From contig CALYLW010000434.1 in the NCBI GenBank assembly GCA_944989445.1, positions 720,799 through 784,798 of the forward strand: a stretch of DNA of 64,000 nt. The letters are read 5' to 3'. Shown here in pieces: positions 46,872 through 56,289 of this stretch (the first letter of the stretch is position 1; each line of letters begins with the position of its first letter). The notes beneath the pieces are model-generated. The model did not search any database and was not told where the DNA came from. It saw only the letters and a list, made by a program, of their open reading frames with translations. The translations under genes and the position numbers were made by a program. The stretch comes from Ampullaceana balthica. Lineage: Eukaryota; Mollusca; Gastropoda; Lymnaeidae.

Positions 46872-47514
46872 TGTTAAGGTCTCATTCGTTGGTGGATTAT
46901 TGTTTGCTCTCCGCTACACACAACACTCAAGAGATGACACAAGTCGGTATAACAATGCAATGTTTATTCTGCTATGTACAACTGTACAACTGGCTGTCTT
47001 GCCTTGACATCAAATACATCTATATATAACTGGCTGTATGCTCAAGCATGCCCTCGGTCCGACTCGACCATCCTGGGCCCATGCTCAAGTCCTCTTCAGA
47101 TCTACGTAAATACACAAAGCGTTTAAGTCCCCTCGGTCCTAGCCTGACCGCTTCTGGGCGACACTAAACCTCAGCTCTCTGTGTTACTGCAACCCTGCAA
47201 CTCCCCGGTCTATCCTGACCGGTCTGACCGCACAACACTATCCGAACTACACAGCTTTCTGCCACACCCCGCACTCATCTCGACTACTCTCTTATATACC
47301 CCCCAACTGGTCTCAACTGACCCCTGGCGTGTCCTCTGGTCGTCCCTGACATATCCCGTGTGACCAGAAGTTCACTCAGCCATCCTAGACATTATTCCCG
47401 TGATAGGAGTTCATACCCGTAAACAACGCCTTGACCCGACTCCAACACTGGCTCACAACAATCTCACAACAATCATTCGCAACAATCATTCGCAGTGATT
47501 CTCATACCCTGACA
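46872..47514 (-). repeat. 3' LTR
   Basis: Plus strand TGTTAAGGTC to CATACCCTGACA; ends are TG and CA. Identical to the other LTR except A at the position where that copy has C (in TACACAAAGCG versus TACACCAAGCG). Contains AATAAA and a TATATAAG box on the minus strand. Confidence 0.95.
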
Positions 47515-47529
47515 TATCCCCCCTCTTCC
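47515..47529 (-). other. Polypurine tract
   Basis: Minus strand GGAAGAGGGGGGATA abuts the 3' LTR (TGTCAGGG). It primes plus-strand DNA synthesis. Confidence 0.85.
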
Positions 47530-48496
47530 GTTAGATTCTACTTACGGTAGAATCTCACAATACAACAAAGTCAGGGCATGGAATCACTGCACATTACAAT
47601 TACAATAATATAATACATAATGAAATAATATCTTTCAAAATAATTGTATACACAACATGGCATGAAAAAAAAACTAGTATATACAACACACAGCATAAAT
47701 CCACTTGGTCGTACCTTTATACGACTTCACTAATCCGCAACTCGTACTTTATCATTATCTTAATTCTCAAAGAACCAACCTTCGACCTACTACTGGTCAT
47801 AACGCCTCACATATTAGTATCCAACAATTGACCATTTTTACGCTAGATTGTTTTCTATTTACCCACTGACTCTACTGGTTCCTCATATAAATTCCTTAAG
47901 ATATTTATTCCAGGATTACCTCCAGCATGAGATAATGTTATAGGGATAACTACTTATCCAGACTATAGACATTTCAGCCTGATTGTATTTAACCCATTAC
48001 AATCAATTATATAACAATCATGTGCATTTAGTAGTCGTAATCAACATAATTCATCATAATACACATAATCATGAACAAAATCATTATCATCATATCTCAT
48101 AATTTCATCAATATATATATATATAAATAATTACATCTCCTTATAATGAAATTTTGCCCGAGGTCACCCGGAGCCAAAAATTATAATAAAAAACATCAGC
48201 ACGAAAATACAACCATCTCATATTTATTTACAACCATCCGTAAGTACTAACTAACCTAAGTACATAATCGTTATGAAACCTTACAATCATGTTCATATAA
48301 TAATAATACTGGCCCGAGGTGACCCAGACCTCAATTTCTACCAAAATTAGTCCCCATGAACAAGCAACTCTACTTGTTTGTCATAAACCTGTCCTGCGAG
48401 TCTTTGTCGGTCATGGTTTGATTTCTGCTCATTAATTATGATTACATTACCAGATCTGTCATGATCCTACCAGTCTCAGTGGGACATTATATCTGC
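47530..48496 (-). other. 3' non-coding region of the retrotransposon
   Basis: About 970 bases between the end of RNase H and the polypurine tract with no coding frame. No integrase here, unlike ordinary Ty3 elements. A GGTCACC(C/T)(G/C)G-like motif recurs at about 48161 and 48317. Confidence 0.7.
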
Positions 48497-50890
48497 TTAT
48501 TGTCGCGATAAAAAATCTGCAATAATGTTATCTTCACCTTTAATGTATTCCACGTTGAAATCGTATTCCTGTAACATCAAAGACCACCGGGAAACTCTTG
48601 AATTTTCAAATTTAGTCGTGTTCAAATATTTTAACGCTTGGTGGTCACACTGGAGCGTAAATCTTGCCCCCATTAAATAGTAGGATAATTTCTGAATTCC
48701 CCATATTATTGCCAAGCATTCCCTCTCTATTGTTGAGTATCTGGTTTCCCTGTCAACCAGTTTCCGACTAATATACTTCACCGGGTGGAGCATATTGTCT
48801 CTTTTCTGCATCAAACATGCCCCCAATCCCTTCGTTGACGCATCTGTACGAACTATAAAAGGTTCCTTAATGTCGGGCAGAACCAAAATGGGGTTATTTG
48901 TTAAATAGTTTTGGATTGTATCCAATGCTTGTTGGCATTCCTTAGTCCAACATATATTATTAGGTTTACCTTTCTTTGTAAGGTCCGTCAATGGGGCTGT
49001 TATCGTTGAAAAATTAGGTATAAATTTATTGTAATACGCTATTAGGCCAACTAGTCCCCTTACTTGTTTCTTATTTTTGGGTCGTTTTATTTCCAACACT
49101 TTGTTTATATTGTTCATGTCTGGTTTTAAGATGCCTGCTCCAATTCTATGTCCCAGAAATTCGATTGATTCTTTACCTATTTCTAACTTAGATGGTTTAA
49201 TGGTGAACCCTGCCTTTTTCAAAATCTCTAAAACCTCTCGAGTAACTCGTATATGTGACTCCCAGTCGTCTGTGTATACACAGATATCGTCAAAATAAGT
49301 AACTACCTCTTTTACTCCTTTGAATGATTTCTTAACAATTTTATTGAACGTTGCCGGTGCGGTTGCCAATCCGAATGGCATAAAGTTATATTGATATGCC
49401 CCGTCTGGGCCTTGAAAAGCTGTGTATTCTTTGCTTTCCTCCTCAAGAGGTATTTGCCAATATCCCTTTGTTAAGTCTAGTTTCGTAAAGTATTTGGCTT
49501 TATTCATATGCTCTAGAAGTTTATCCTGGTTAGGTATAACTTCTGCTACTTTTTTTGTAATTGCGTTCAATTTCCTATAATCCACGCAAGTCCGAATCGA
49601 TCCATCTTTTTTCTTAATTAAAACTAAGGGAGAGCAATATGGTGACTGTGTTTCCTCGATTATACCTAGTTCTAGCATCATACTAATCTCTTCTTTTAGC
49701 CTTTGAACCATATGAATAGGTATTGCGTACGGTTTTACGTTAATGGGCTTAGAGTCTAATAATTCTATTTTGTGCGTACCCGCCGATGTTTTCCCTGGGA
49801 TATCTGAAATAATTTCCTTGTACTCATGCACCATGTCGTCAACTTGTCTTTTCTGTGTCTCCGTTAGTTCCTTATTGATGTCAATGCCTGAATTAACCTT
49901 GACGTTGATTAACGGAATTTGCTTAATGTCTTCACTATTTACATCTTCCTCTTCTTCTTCGGCTATCACTGTGGCACTGGCACCACTAATTGTCTTTCCA
50001 TTTTTCTCTGCTGCCGATAAGTTCGCATCTGTGTTATCCATGTTATTTTCGACAAATTTTGTTAATCTGTTGAGGTGATAAACTATACGCTTATGTCCCT
50101 TCGCAATCTCTACATTAAATTTCGATAATTTCCTCGTGACGGTGAATGGACCTTCTGAATACAGAGCGAGTTTATTTCCTTTTTTAGGTTTCAACACGAG
50201 CACTTTGTCCCCAATACATCTATATATAAATATAGAAATAAATATCCTGTACAGTATATTATTGTTTATTTCAAACGTTATTATTCCTTGTTTGGTGCTT
50301 TCCACCCTCTGACTTTTAGCTTTTTGCCATAGTTTATTTAGTCCACCATCCTTTGCCTGCTCCTCAGCTAAATTGATGTGTTCAAATATTTTGGGGATTG
50401 TACTAATCACCGTTTTCATTTGTGGTCCTCCCCCTTTATTTCGTTTATACTGGGCCCTGGTAACTACGTTACCGTGATGGAATGGTGTGTCCTCGTCTGA
50501 TCTAACATTTCCTAAAATCACATCTGTTACCGGATCTTCAAAAAGGGCGGACAAAAATCTACCGCAGAGATAAGGGGTTTTAATGTCTACTATAGCAGTT
50601 TCAAACGTTTTTATTGTCCCATCGATAAGTTTAACTGTAAATGTCTGATCAGTCCTGTATTTTTTTGGTATTAAACTCTTTCTGCACCCTACGATTGTAC
50701 AGCCGGTGTCTCTAAGAAGAGAAGCTTCCTTCCCCAACAACAAGCATTTTTCGACATTTAATCTACCCGTGGACTTTCTAAAAATATCGTTCATACTCCC
50801 CACGCCTTGCGTATTGCGAGACTGCCACCCTTTTATAGGTTTATACCCCTGCCACTGTATAGTACGGCCCTGTTTGCAATCTTTGCTGAG
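48497..50890 (-). CDS. pol: pol: protease, integrase remnant, reverse transcriptase, RNase H
   Basis: Open from the gag UGA (50893-50891) to 48497; the part from 50803 is 768 residues. Positions from there: protease DTG at 32-34 with flap-like KLIDGT and VILGNV; integrase N-terminal remnant about 145-187 (GLNKLWQKAKSQRVE, ITFEINNNILYR); junction about 188-195; integrase C-terminal GPY/F module 197-251 (GDKVLVLKPKKGN, SEGPFTVTRK, HLNRLTKFVE); RT with KLDLTKGYWQIPL (443 Asp) and YFDD at 503-506; RNase H with TDAS at 653, CDHQALKYL at 719, ADFLSRQ at the end. It copies element RNA into DNA. The HHCC finger and DDE core of integrase are absent though the frame is kept. Expressed presumably by read-through of gag. 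Confidence 0.9.
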   Translation of the reverse strand, partial: LSKDCKQGRTIQWQGYKPIKGWQSRNTQGVGSMNDIFRKSTGRLNVEKCLLLGKEASLLRDTGCTIVGCRKSLIPKKYRTDQTFTVKLIDGTIKTFETAIVDIKTPYLCGRFLSALFEDPVTDVILGNVRSDEDTPFHHGNVVTRAQYKRNKGGGPQMKTVISTIPKIFEHINLAEEQAKDGGLNKLWQKAKSQRVESTKQGIITFEINNNILYRIFISIFIYRCIGDKVLVLKPKKGNKLALYSEGPFTVTRKLSKFNVEIAKGHKRIVYHLNRLTKFVENNMDNTDANLSAAEKNGKTISGASATVIAEEEEEDVNSEDIKQIPLINVKVNSGIDINKELTETQKRQVDDMVHEYKEIISDIPGKTSAGTHKIELLDSKPINVKPYAIPIHMVQRLKEEISMMLELGIIEETQSPYCSPLVLIKKKDGSIRTCVDYRKLNAITKKVAEVIPNQDKLLEHMNKAKYFTKLDLTKGYWQIPLEEESKEYTAFQGPDGAYQYNFMPFGLATAPATFNKIVKKSFKGVKEVVTYFDDICVYTDDWESHIRVTREVLEILKKAGFTIKPSKLEIGKESIEFLGHRIGAGILKPDMNNINKVLEIKRPKNKKQVRGLVGLIAYYNKFIPNFSTITAPLTDLTKKGKPNNICWTKECQQALDTIQNYLTNNPILVLPDIKEPFIVRTDASTKGLGACLMQKRDNMLHPVKYISRKLVDRETRYSTIERECLAIIWGIQKLSYYLMGARFTLQCDHQALKYLNTTKFENSRVSRWSLMLQEYDFNVEYIKGEDNIIADFLSRQ

Positions 50891-52033
50891 TCATCTATCC
50901 TGGCTGTACCATGGATACTTATTTCCATTATAGCTAGATTTCTGGTCTGAGTCTTTATACTGATTTCCCTTCGCAGTCATCCTATTATTGGCCCATTTCT
51001 GTCGACAGTTGGCCATTATGTGACCCCTCTGACCACAGTTAAAACATGCACCCATTACTCGGCCCTCCGTCGAGCGACTTCTATACTTGCCTCCATATTC
51101 ACCCCTATGTTCCGCCACACCTCCTACCAGTGGCTGTGTATTGGCTTTCCTACTTAGTTGTCCTTGTCCTGCCGACTTTATATGGTCAATTTGTGTCAGT
51201 ACGTCCTCACATTTGGGGGCATTATTCATTAGAATGCATTTAACAGCCTCTTCATTCATGTTCAATAATAACTTGTTTCTACATAATAAATCCCTCACCC
51301 CGTCAAATGTTCTCTCTGTTTTTGTACTGGCCACCCAATTGTCCAAACTTCTAACCAATTTTGAGTGAAATAATCTAAAATTATTACTCTCCGGTACTAG
51401 ACTATTCCACGCTTCCCTGTATTTCTCCCCATTAAATCCTGCATGTTGCAAAAGGAGTTGCTTGACAGTGTCATAATCATGCAGTTTTGTCCTAACGTCT
51501 TCCGTCATTAAGAATGATTGTAACTCAACCGTTAGCCTTACTTGTAACTCTATCAGCCATTGACTTTTTGGCACTTTCGCCTGAGTCACTACATGTTCAA
51601 ATGTCGCCACATATTCGTCGAGTTCTTGGGACCCGTCAAATTTTTGCAAATTTTTTACTATTTGTCGAAGGTCTTTGTTTTCTCTCGAGTGGCCTGTCAT
51701 GTCCAGTTCAGTTTCGTCTCTCCTTTTAATTTCTGCCAATTTCAATTCGTGCTCCCTTTCTTTCTGTCTCTGTTCCTCGTCATGCTTCCTAATGTCCGCG
51801 GCTTCCTGTCTTCTCTTATCTTCTCGTTCGTTTTCTTCCTGTCTTCTCTTATCTTCTCGTTCGTTTTCTTCCTGTCTTCTCTTATTTTCTCGTTCGTCTT
51901 CTTCCCATTGTCTCCACTTGTCTATTACGTATTTGTTTAACTCCTGCCCCTCTAACTGTAACTTTCTCCCCGTCTCCCTAAAGTCCGCCATTATTTTATC
52001 GATATCTTGTGTTTTTTTACTTCTCGTTTCCAT
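50891..52033 (-). CDS. gag: gag (nucleocapsid with zinc knuckle)
   Basis: 380 residues from ATG at 52033. Residues about 50-105 are a charged coiled coil made partly of a repeated NEREDKRRQE decapeptide (three copies). Residues about 115-270 carry the capsid-like helices (LQKFDGSQELDEYVATFEHV, LLLQHAGFNGEKYREAWNS). A CCHC knuckle CFNCGQRGHIMANC lies at about 330. It forms the cytoplasmic particle and packages RNA. It ends in TGA followed by CTC, with pol in the same frame immediately after. Confidence 0.9.
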   Translation of the reverse strand: METRSKKTQDIDKIMADFRETGRKLQLEGQELNKYVIDKWRQWEEDERENKRRQEENEREDKRRQEENEREDKRRQEAADIRKHDEEQRQKEREHELKLAEIKRRDETELDMTGHSRENKDLRQIVKNLQKFDGSQELDEYVATFEHVVTQAKVPKSQWLIELQVRLTVELQSFLMTEDVRTKLHDYDTVKQLLLQHAGFNGEKYREAWNSLVPESNNFRLFHSKLVRSLDNWVASTKTERTFDGVRDLLCRNKLLLNMNEEAVKCILMNNAPKCEDVLTQIDHIKSAGQGQLSRKANTQPLVGGVAEHRGEYGGKYRSRSTEGRVMGACFNCGQRGHIMANCRQKWANNRMTAKGNQYKDSDQKSSYNGNKYPWYSQDR

Positions 52034-52701
52034 ATTGTTCGTTTATATATGACAGGTATGCTATATCTAATTATATATATTATATTATATATATATTATT
52101 TAACAGATCAATCTTACTATAGCACACTTCCCCAATTTAACACTATTTTATAAGTAATTAAGTACGTACTTACTGTGGGCTATATTTCAGACATAATATC
52201 CATATACAATGAAAGTCCCATTACACAATAAATATCCATTCGTAAGAAGTTCACAAAGTCACACTTTTTGCAGTTTCCTTGTCACTTAGTAATGTTTTTC
52301 TCCACCTTGAATATCTTCTCGATCTTTTCCCGATTTGAACTGTGGTGCTGTGGGTCGTCTCGGCTCCTTAGGGTCCCACTGTAGCTGGGACGGGATGGTT
52401 GGTTCTGCAACTTGACCTCCCGGTACAGTTCTTCTCTCGTAGTTGGCACCGTCTGTCGACGCCCTGACTGCCTGTGTTCGTCGCTGGTTCAGACGTCGTT
52501 GCTGTGCTGGTTCCGACGTCGTTGTTTTGCTGGTTCTGGTTCGAGGCGTAAGCCCTACGCCCTACGCTTGACTCTCCCTCGACTTGTACGGTATGTAACC
52601 GACCCCTAACAGTAGGTTCTGCACTGATGTGTTTTCGTCGTTTCTCTCACGTCGATTCTTGTGTTGCTGGCGGTGCTTGGCAATCCTGAGACTCTTTCGT
52701 T
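52034..52701 (-). other. 5' leader between primer-binding site and gag
   Basis: Contains GC-rich repeated GACGTCG/TTGCTGGTTC segments near 52490-52540 that could fold as a packaging structure. No open frame of note. Confidence 0.5.
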
Positions 52702-52715
52702 GGCCCGGGCCCCCA
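52702..52715 (-). other. Primer-binding site
   Basis: Minus strand TGGGGGCCCGGGCC starts right at the LTR edge. The first seven bases fit the 3' end of tRNA-Pro (CCCCCA preceded by G); beyond that the match is imperfect, so the primer tRNA is uncertain. Confidence 0.7.
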
Positions 52716-53358
52716 TGTTAAGGTCTCATTCGTTGGTGGATTATTGTTTGCTCTCCGCTACACACAACACTCAAGAGATGACACAAGTCGGTATAACAAT
52801 GCAATGTTTATTCTGCTATGTACAACTGTACAACTGGCTGTCTTGCCTTGACATCAAATACATCTATATATAACTGGCTGTATGCTCAAGCATGCCCTCG
52901 GTCCGACTCGACCATCCTGGGCCCATGCTCAAGTCCTCTTCAGATCTACGTAAATACACCAAGCGTTTAAGTCCCCTCGGTCCTAGCCTGACCGCTTCTG
53001 GGCGACACTAAACCTCAGCTCTCTGTGTTACTGCAACCCTGCAACTCCCCGGTCTATCCTGACCGGTCTGACCGCACAACACTATCCGAACTACACAGCT
53101 TTCTGCCACACCCCGCACTCATCTCGACTACTCTCTTATATACCCCCCAACTGGTCTCAACTGACCCCTGGCGTGTCCTCTGGTCGTCCCTGACATATCC
53201 CGTGTGACCAGAAGTTCACTCAGCCATCCTAGACATTATTCCCGTGATAGGAGTTCATACCCGTAAACAACGCCTTGACCCGACTCCAACACTGGCTCAC
53301 AACAATCTCACAACAATCATTCGCAACAATCATTCGCAGTGATTCTCATACCCTGACA
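52716..53358 (-). repeat. 5' LTR (promoter)
   Basis: Minus strand TGTCAGGGTATGAG to CCTTAACA. A TATATAAG box is at 53142-53135 and AATAAA at 52812-52807. It drives the genomic transcript on the minus strand. Confidence 0.95.
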
Positions 53359-53369
53359 CCCGGCATCCG

Positions 53370-53505
53370 GGCAGAATAGCGACTGTCAAAACAGCGACCG
53401 TCATAATAGGACTTCAAAATAGCGACTGTATCAAAACAGCGACTGTCAAAACAGCGACCGTCAAAATAGCGACTGCATCATAACAGCGACTGAATCAAAA
53501 TAGCG
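53370..53505 (+). repeat. Left iterated TIR of the MULE-like element
   Basis: About nine units alternating A(A/C)(T/A)AGCGACTGTCA, ACAGCGACCGTCA and ATAGCGACTG(T/C)ATC. Confidence 0.85.
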
Positions 53506-53740
53506 ACTTTTCTCTTTTGTTTGTGATAATGTTTGAATTTTTTTTTGAAAAACTTACTTTGCCTAGCCTACAATGGAGTTTATAAAATCAAGAAAAGTAA
53601 GACGTGATAAGCCATGTAGGTTTTTTGTACAGAAGGGACAATAGAACATAAAATACAATCAACTAAAGGTGTGTATAAAGAAATTTTGGTGTTGTAAAGA
53701 GTGTATACACATTTTCGGGACACATTTTTTGTTAAATCTG

Positions 53741-53743
<3 letters not shown>

Positions 53744-53836
<93 letters not shown>
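53744..53836. repeat. Long TA microsatellite
   Basis: About 46 uninterrupted TA units, giving spurious Ile-Tyr frames on both strands. Confidence 0.95.
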
Positions 53837-53837
<1 letters not shown>

Positions 53838-54774
53838 CTGCTATTACTTCAGTCAAATATATTTTGCAGAAAGCCCGATAGAGATTAACAAACATAGATG
53901 CAGTCAATTAATTGAGGGGGATTGCAGTGGTAGGGGCAGAGACGGCGTGTGGCTGCTTTTTTAAGCTAGAGACAGTTTGACTACAATACTTTTTGATCCC
54001 CAGATGTTTTGACCCTTTTCGTTTTTACCTCATAAAATTATTGTTTTTTTTTCTAATTAAAAAAAATAAATAAAAATAATATAGTTTAAAAATTAAAAAC
54101 GGCATGAAATAGTTATTACAAGATTTTTTTTCAACGTTTAATTTACCACTAAAAAGTATACACACTGAAAACCAATCAACATTAAGGGCGAATTCATGAT
54201 TGTGTTAAATGCACCACTCCTCTGAGGTAGCAAGTCCTTCCAAACCTATCCAACTCCACCCCCACCCCAAGGCAATGTGGTCAGATAGTCCTTTATAAAG
54301 GTACCTACTTTCTCTCAGCCCCAATCCCTTTATTTACCTTATCCATAACACGGGGTCCGTGGTCGTCACTTAGTCTAGCCTCCGTAACATGTTATTATGT
54401 AACCCCCGGACAGTTCGACCACAGGACGTTTTGACAAGGGGGCTGTCAATATTGTTAAAAAAAGCTGCCCGGGTAACCATGATTCAAATTTTATTTTTAC
54501 TGAGCAGTTGTTTGTATTTGAATGAATGCGTGTGCATATAGCATAAGTTAATTGTTTTAAATTTTATTTTAAAGACAATTTTTAATTTCAATAAACACTT
54601 CATAAAAATGTTGTTATTTTTTTGGAGTTTTTATTTGTTACTAGAATATGCATTTATGTAGTTTTTTCACTAGGGGTCCTTGGGTAAGTTTAGACAATGA
54701 AAAGGGGTCTATGTGTCAAAAAAGATTGGAACCACTGTGTTAGGTGAACGGTTGGACAAGAATAGCTATGTGGT

Positions 54775-54913
54775 GAAGTCGCTGTTATGACAGTCGCTCT
54801 TTTGATACCGTCGCTATTTTGAAGTCGCTATTATGACGGTCGCTGTTTTGATACAGTCGCTATTTTGAAGTCGCTATTATGACGGTCGCTGTTTTGACAG
54901 TCGCTATTTTGAA
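54775..54913 (-). repeat. Right iterated TIR of the MULE-like element
   Basis: Read on the minus strand: AATAGCGACTGTCAAAACAG, then CGACCGTCATAATAGCGACT, TCAAAATAGCGACTGTATC, in the same order as the left array. Confidence 0.85.
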
Positions 54914-54930
54914 CCCGTGCCCTATCCCCC

Positions 54931-55630
54931 CACTCCTCACTCTACTTATATCCCCACCATACTTAAAAAGCACCTAATCTATCATTTAAAAAAGAATATT
55001 TCAGTCGTTCAAAGATTTTCACTACATTAACAAAAATAAATCAACGTTTTTTTTTAAATCTGAACAAAAACAGAGGGTTGAAAAATATTTGGGTGACATA
55101 CAAAGCTAAAAAGCTGCTGGGTCCGTAGACCTGACTTAACATTACATCATTAAAAATGACAATAGTAAGCTATGGTAAGCTTACCGTTGGCTACTGTGCG
55201 AAATGAGGTGCATGGATGGTGGCTAGTTTGCATTGTATAGCAGTCATGGCGGCGAAAATTATGTAGCGTTTTGAACGGGTACCCATTCAAACTTTGGATG
55301 GGTAGGCGGGGGGCTTTTTACAACAATATTTACAGCACTAGTACCAACACGCTTTAGTTAAATGTGCAAAGGACGTGTGTCTTTCCAGACGACATAATCT
55401 ACACGTCATTATCAATTCCTTATAAAAACTGAAACACAACAGCTTCCATAAAAATTAAAATAAAAGAAGGTCCTCACATAAATTTAATTTTGCATTTATA
55501 AAGAATATTGAATACTCGTGCTTTTAATTTGGTTTTCAATAAATTTAGAAGAAATTTTTTTTACTTATTAACAGCTGTATGCGAATAGCAGTGGTTATAT
55601 ATGGGAGGTTTTTGATACTATGTCAATTCA
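54931..55630. other. No gene recognised
   Basis: Flank upstream of the second IFIT-like gene; nothing identified. Confidence 0.4.
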
Positions 55631-55631
55631 G

Positions 55632-55673
55632 TTTTCTTAACCAGGAAGTATATAATTTGCAGAAGTATAAAGG
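55632..55673 (+). promoter_or_regulatory. Promoter of IFIT-like copy 2 (TATA box plus conserved upstream block)
   Basis: TATAAAGG at 55666-55673. Upstream TTTTCTTAACCAGGAAGTA shares TTCTTAACCAGGAAGTA with the inverted paralogue at 35119-35135. The block includes an ETS-like GGAAG and, only in this copy, AAGAAAACTG on the minus strand, half of an IRF/ISRE-type site. Inducibility is inference. Confidence 0.5.
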
Positions 55674-55694
55674 TAGAAGTCCTAAGTATAGACA

Positions 55695-55843
55695 GACACC
55701 CGTAGTTTATGAATCAAGATTTGTCAAATGTGCTGTTTGAACACATTGAGCAGATTTGTTGTTTTTAGATACTAATCGGAGTTTCAAGTTGGAGATCAAT
55801 TTAGTAGTGATTTGGAGATTTGTTCAAAAGTGTACCTTTAAAG
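55695..55843 (+). other. 5' UTR exon of IFIT-like copy 2
   Basis: The start is placed about 25-30 bases after the TATA box. It ends TTTAAAG before GTAAAGAA. Conserved with 34925-35065. The intron runs to TTTTTACAG at 56283. Confidence 0.5.
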
Positions 55844-56289
55844 GTAAAGAACGAACAAGTATGTTCCTTTATGGGTATTAAATAAAAGATATGCGTAATT
55901 AGAAAATAAAATTGTTGTTTATATGCATTCAAATTAAACGGTGTAAACAAGCTTTAAAATTGTAAGCACAAACAAAATAATCGTACAAAGACAACCCGGT
56001 GACATGAAACTGTAATGTAATTACTAACAATGTAAACGCAAACATTTTAAATACAATGTAAAGTATTACAGTTTATTGCTAAAAGTATCTTAAAATGATG
56101 TAACTGCCTTAAAAAATCATCATATATTCGTTTACAATCTACATTTAATACAAGTTCTGATTTAAAGTCACTGCTCCTAAAATTAGAAATGATTTGTCCA
56201 TCTATTATTACAATATTAACGGAGTTAGGAACAAAACAACATGTTATGTTTAATGATGCTTCTTTTTAAAAAAATTTTTACAGTTAAGG

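Larger units (their letters stand above)
46872..53358 (-). mobile_element. Young Gmr1-like Ty3/gypsy LTR retrotransposon lacking the integrase core
   Basis: Two 643-bp LTRs, one mismatch seen between them. 5-bp duplications CCCGG lie at 46867-46871 and 53359-53363. Primer site TGGGGGCCCGGGCC directly follows the 5' LTR (52715 downward), and polypurine tract GGAAGAGGGGGGATA precedes the 3' LTR. gag (52033-50891) and pol (48497 end) share a frame, separated by UGA. pol order is protease, integrase remnant, RT, RNase H, as in the Gmr1 clade. The integrase zinc finger and DDE core are missing, so the copy needs integrase in trans. Confidence 0.9.
46870..54921. mobile_element. MULE-like non-autonomous element with iterated TIRs, split by an LTR retrotransposon
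   Basis: Without the insert (46872-53363 including one duplication copy) the element is about 1.56 kb, 53362-54921. Termini GGCATCCGGGCAG and, read inward from the right, GGCACGGGTTC are followed by matching arrays (AATAGCGACTGTCAAAACAG, CGACCGTCATAATAG). The 9-bp duplication suggests a Mutator-like element. The interior has no transposase, only AT-rich sequence and a TA tract. A short hAT-like terminus (GATTGGAACCACTG) is at 54723-54738. Confidence 0.75.

Noticed and set aside
47181..47363. Identical 60-codon frames in both LTRs (also 53025-53207)
   Set aside because: Identical because the LTRs are identical; no family resemblance.
49743..52052. Plus-strand open frames opposite gag and pol
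   Set aside because: Antisense shadows of a dense coding region with no protein-like features.
53659..53964. Ile-Tyr repeat proteins on both strands
   Set aside because: Translation of a TA microsatellite.
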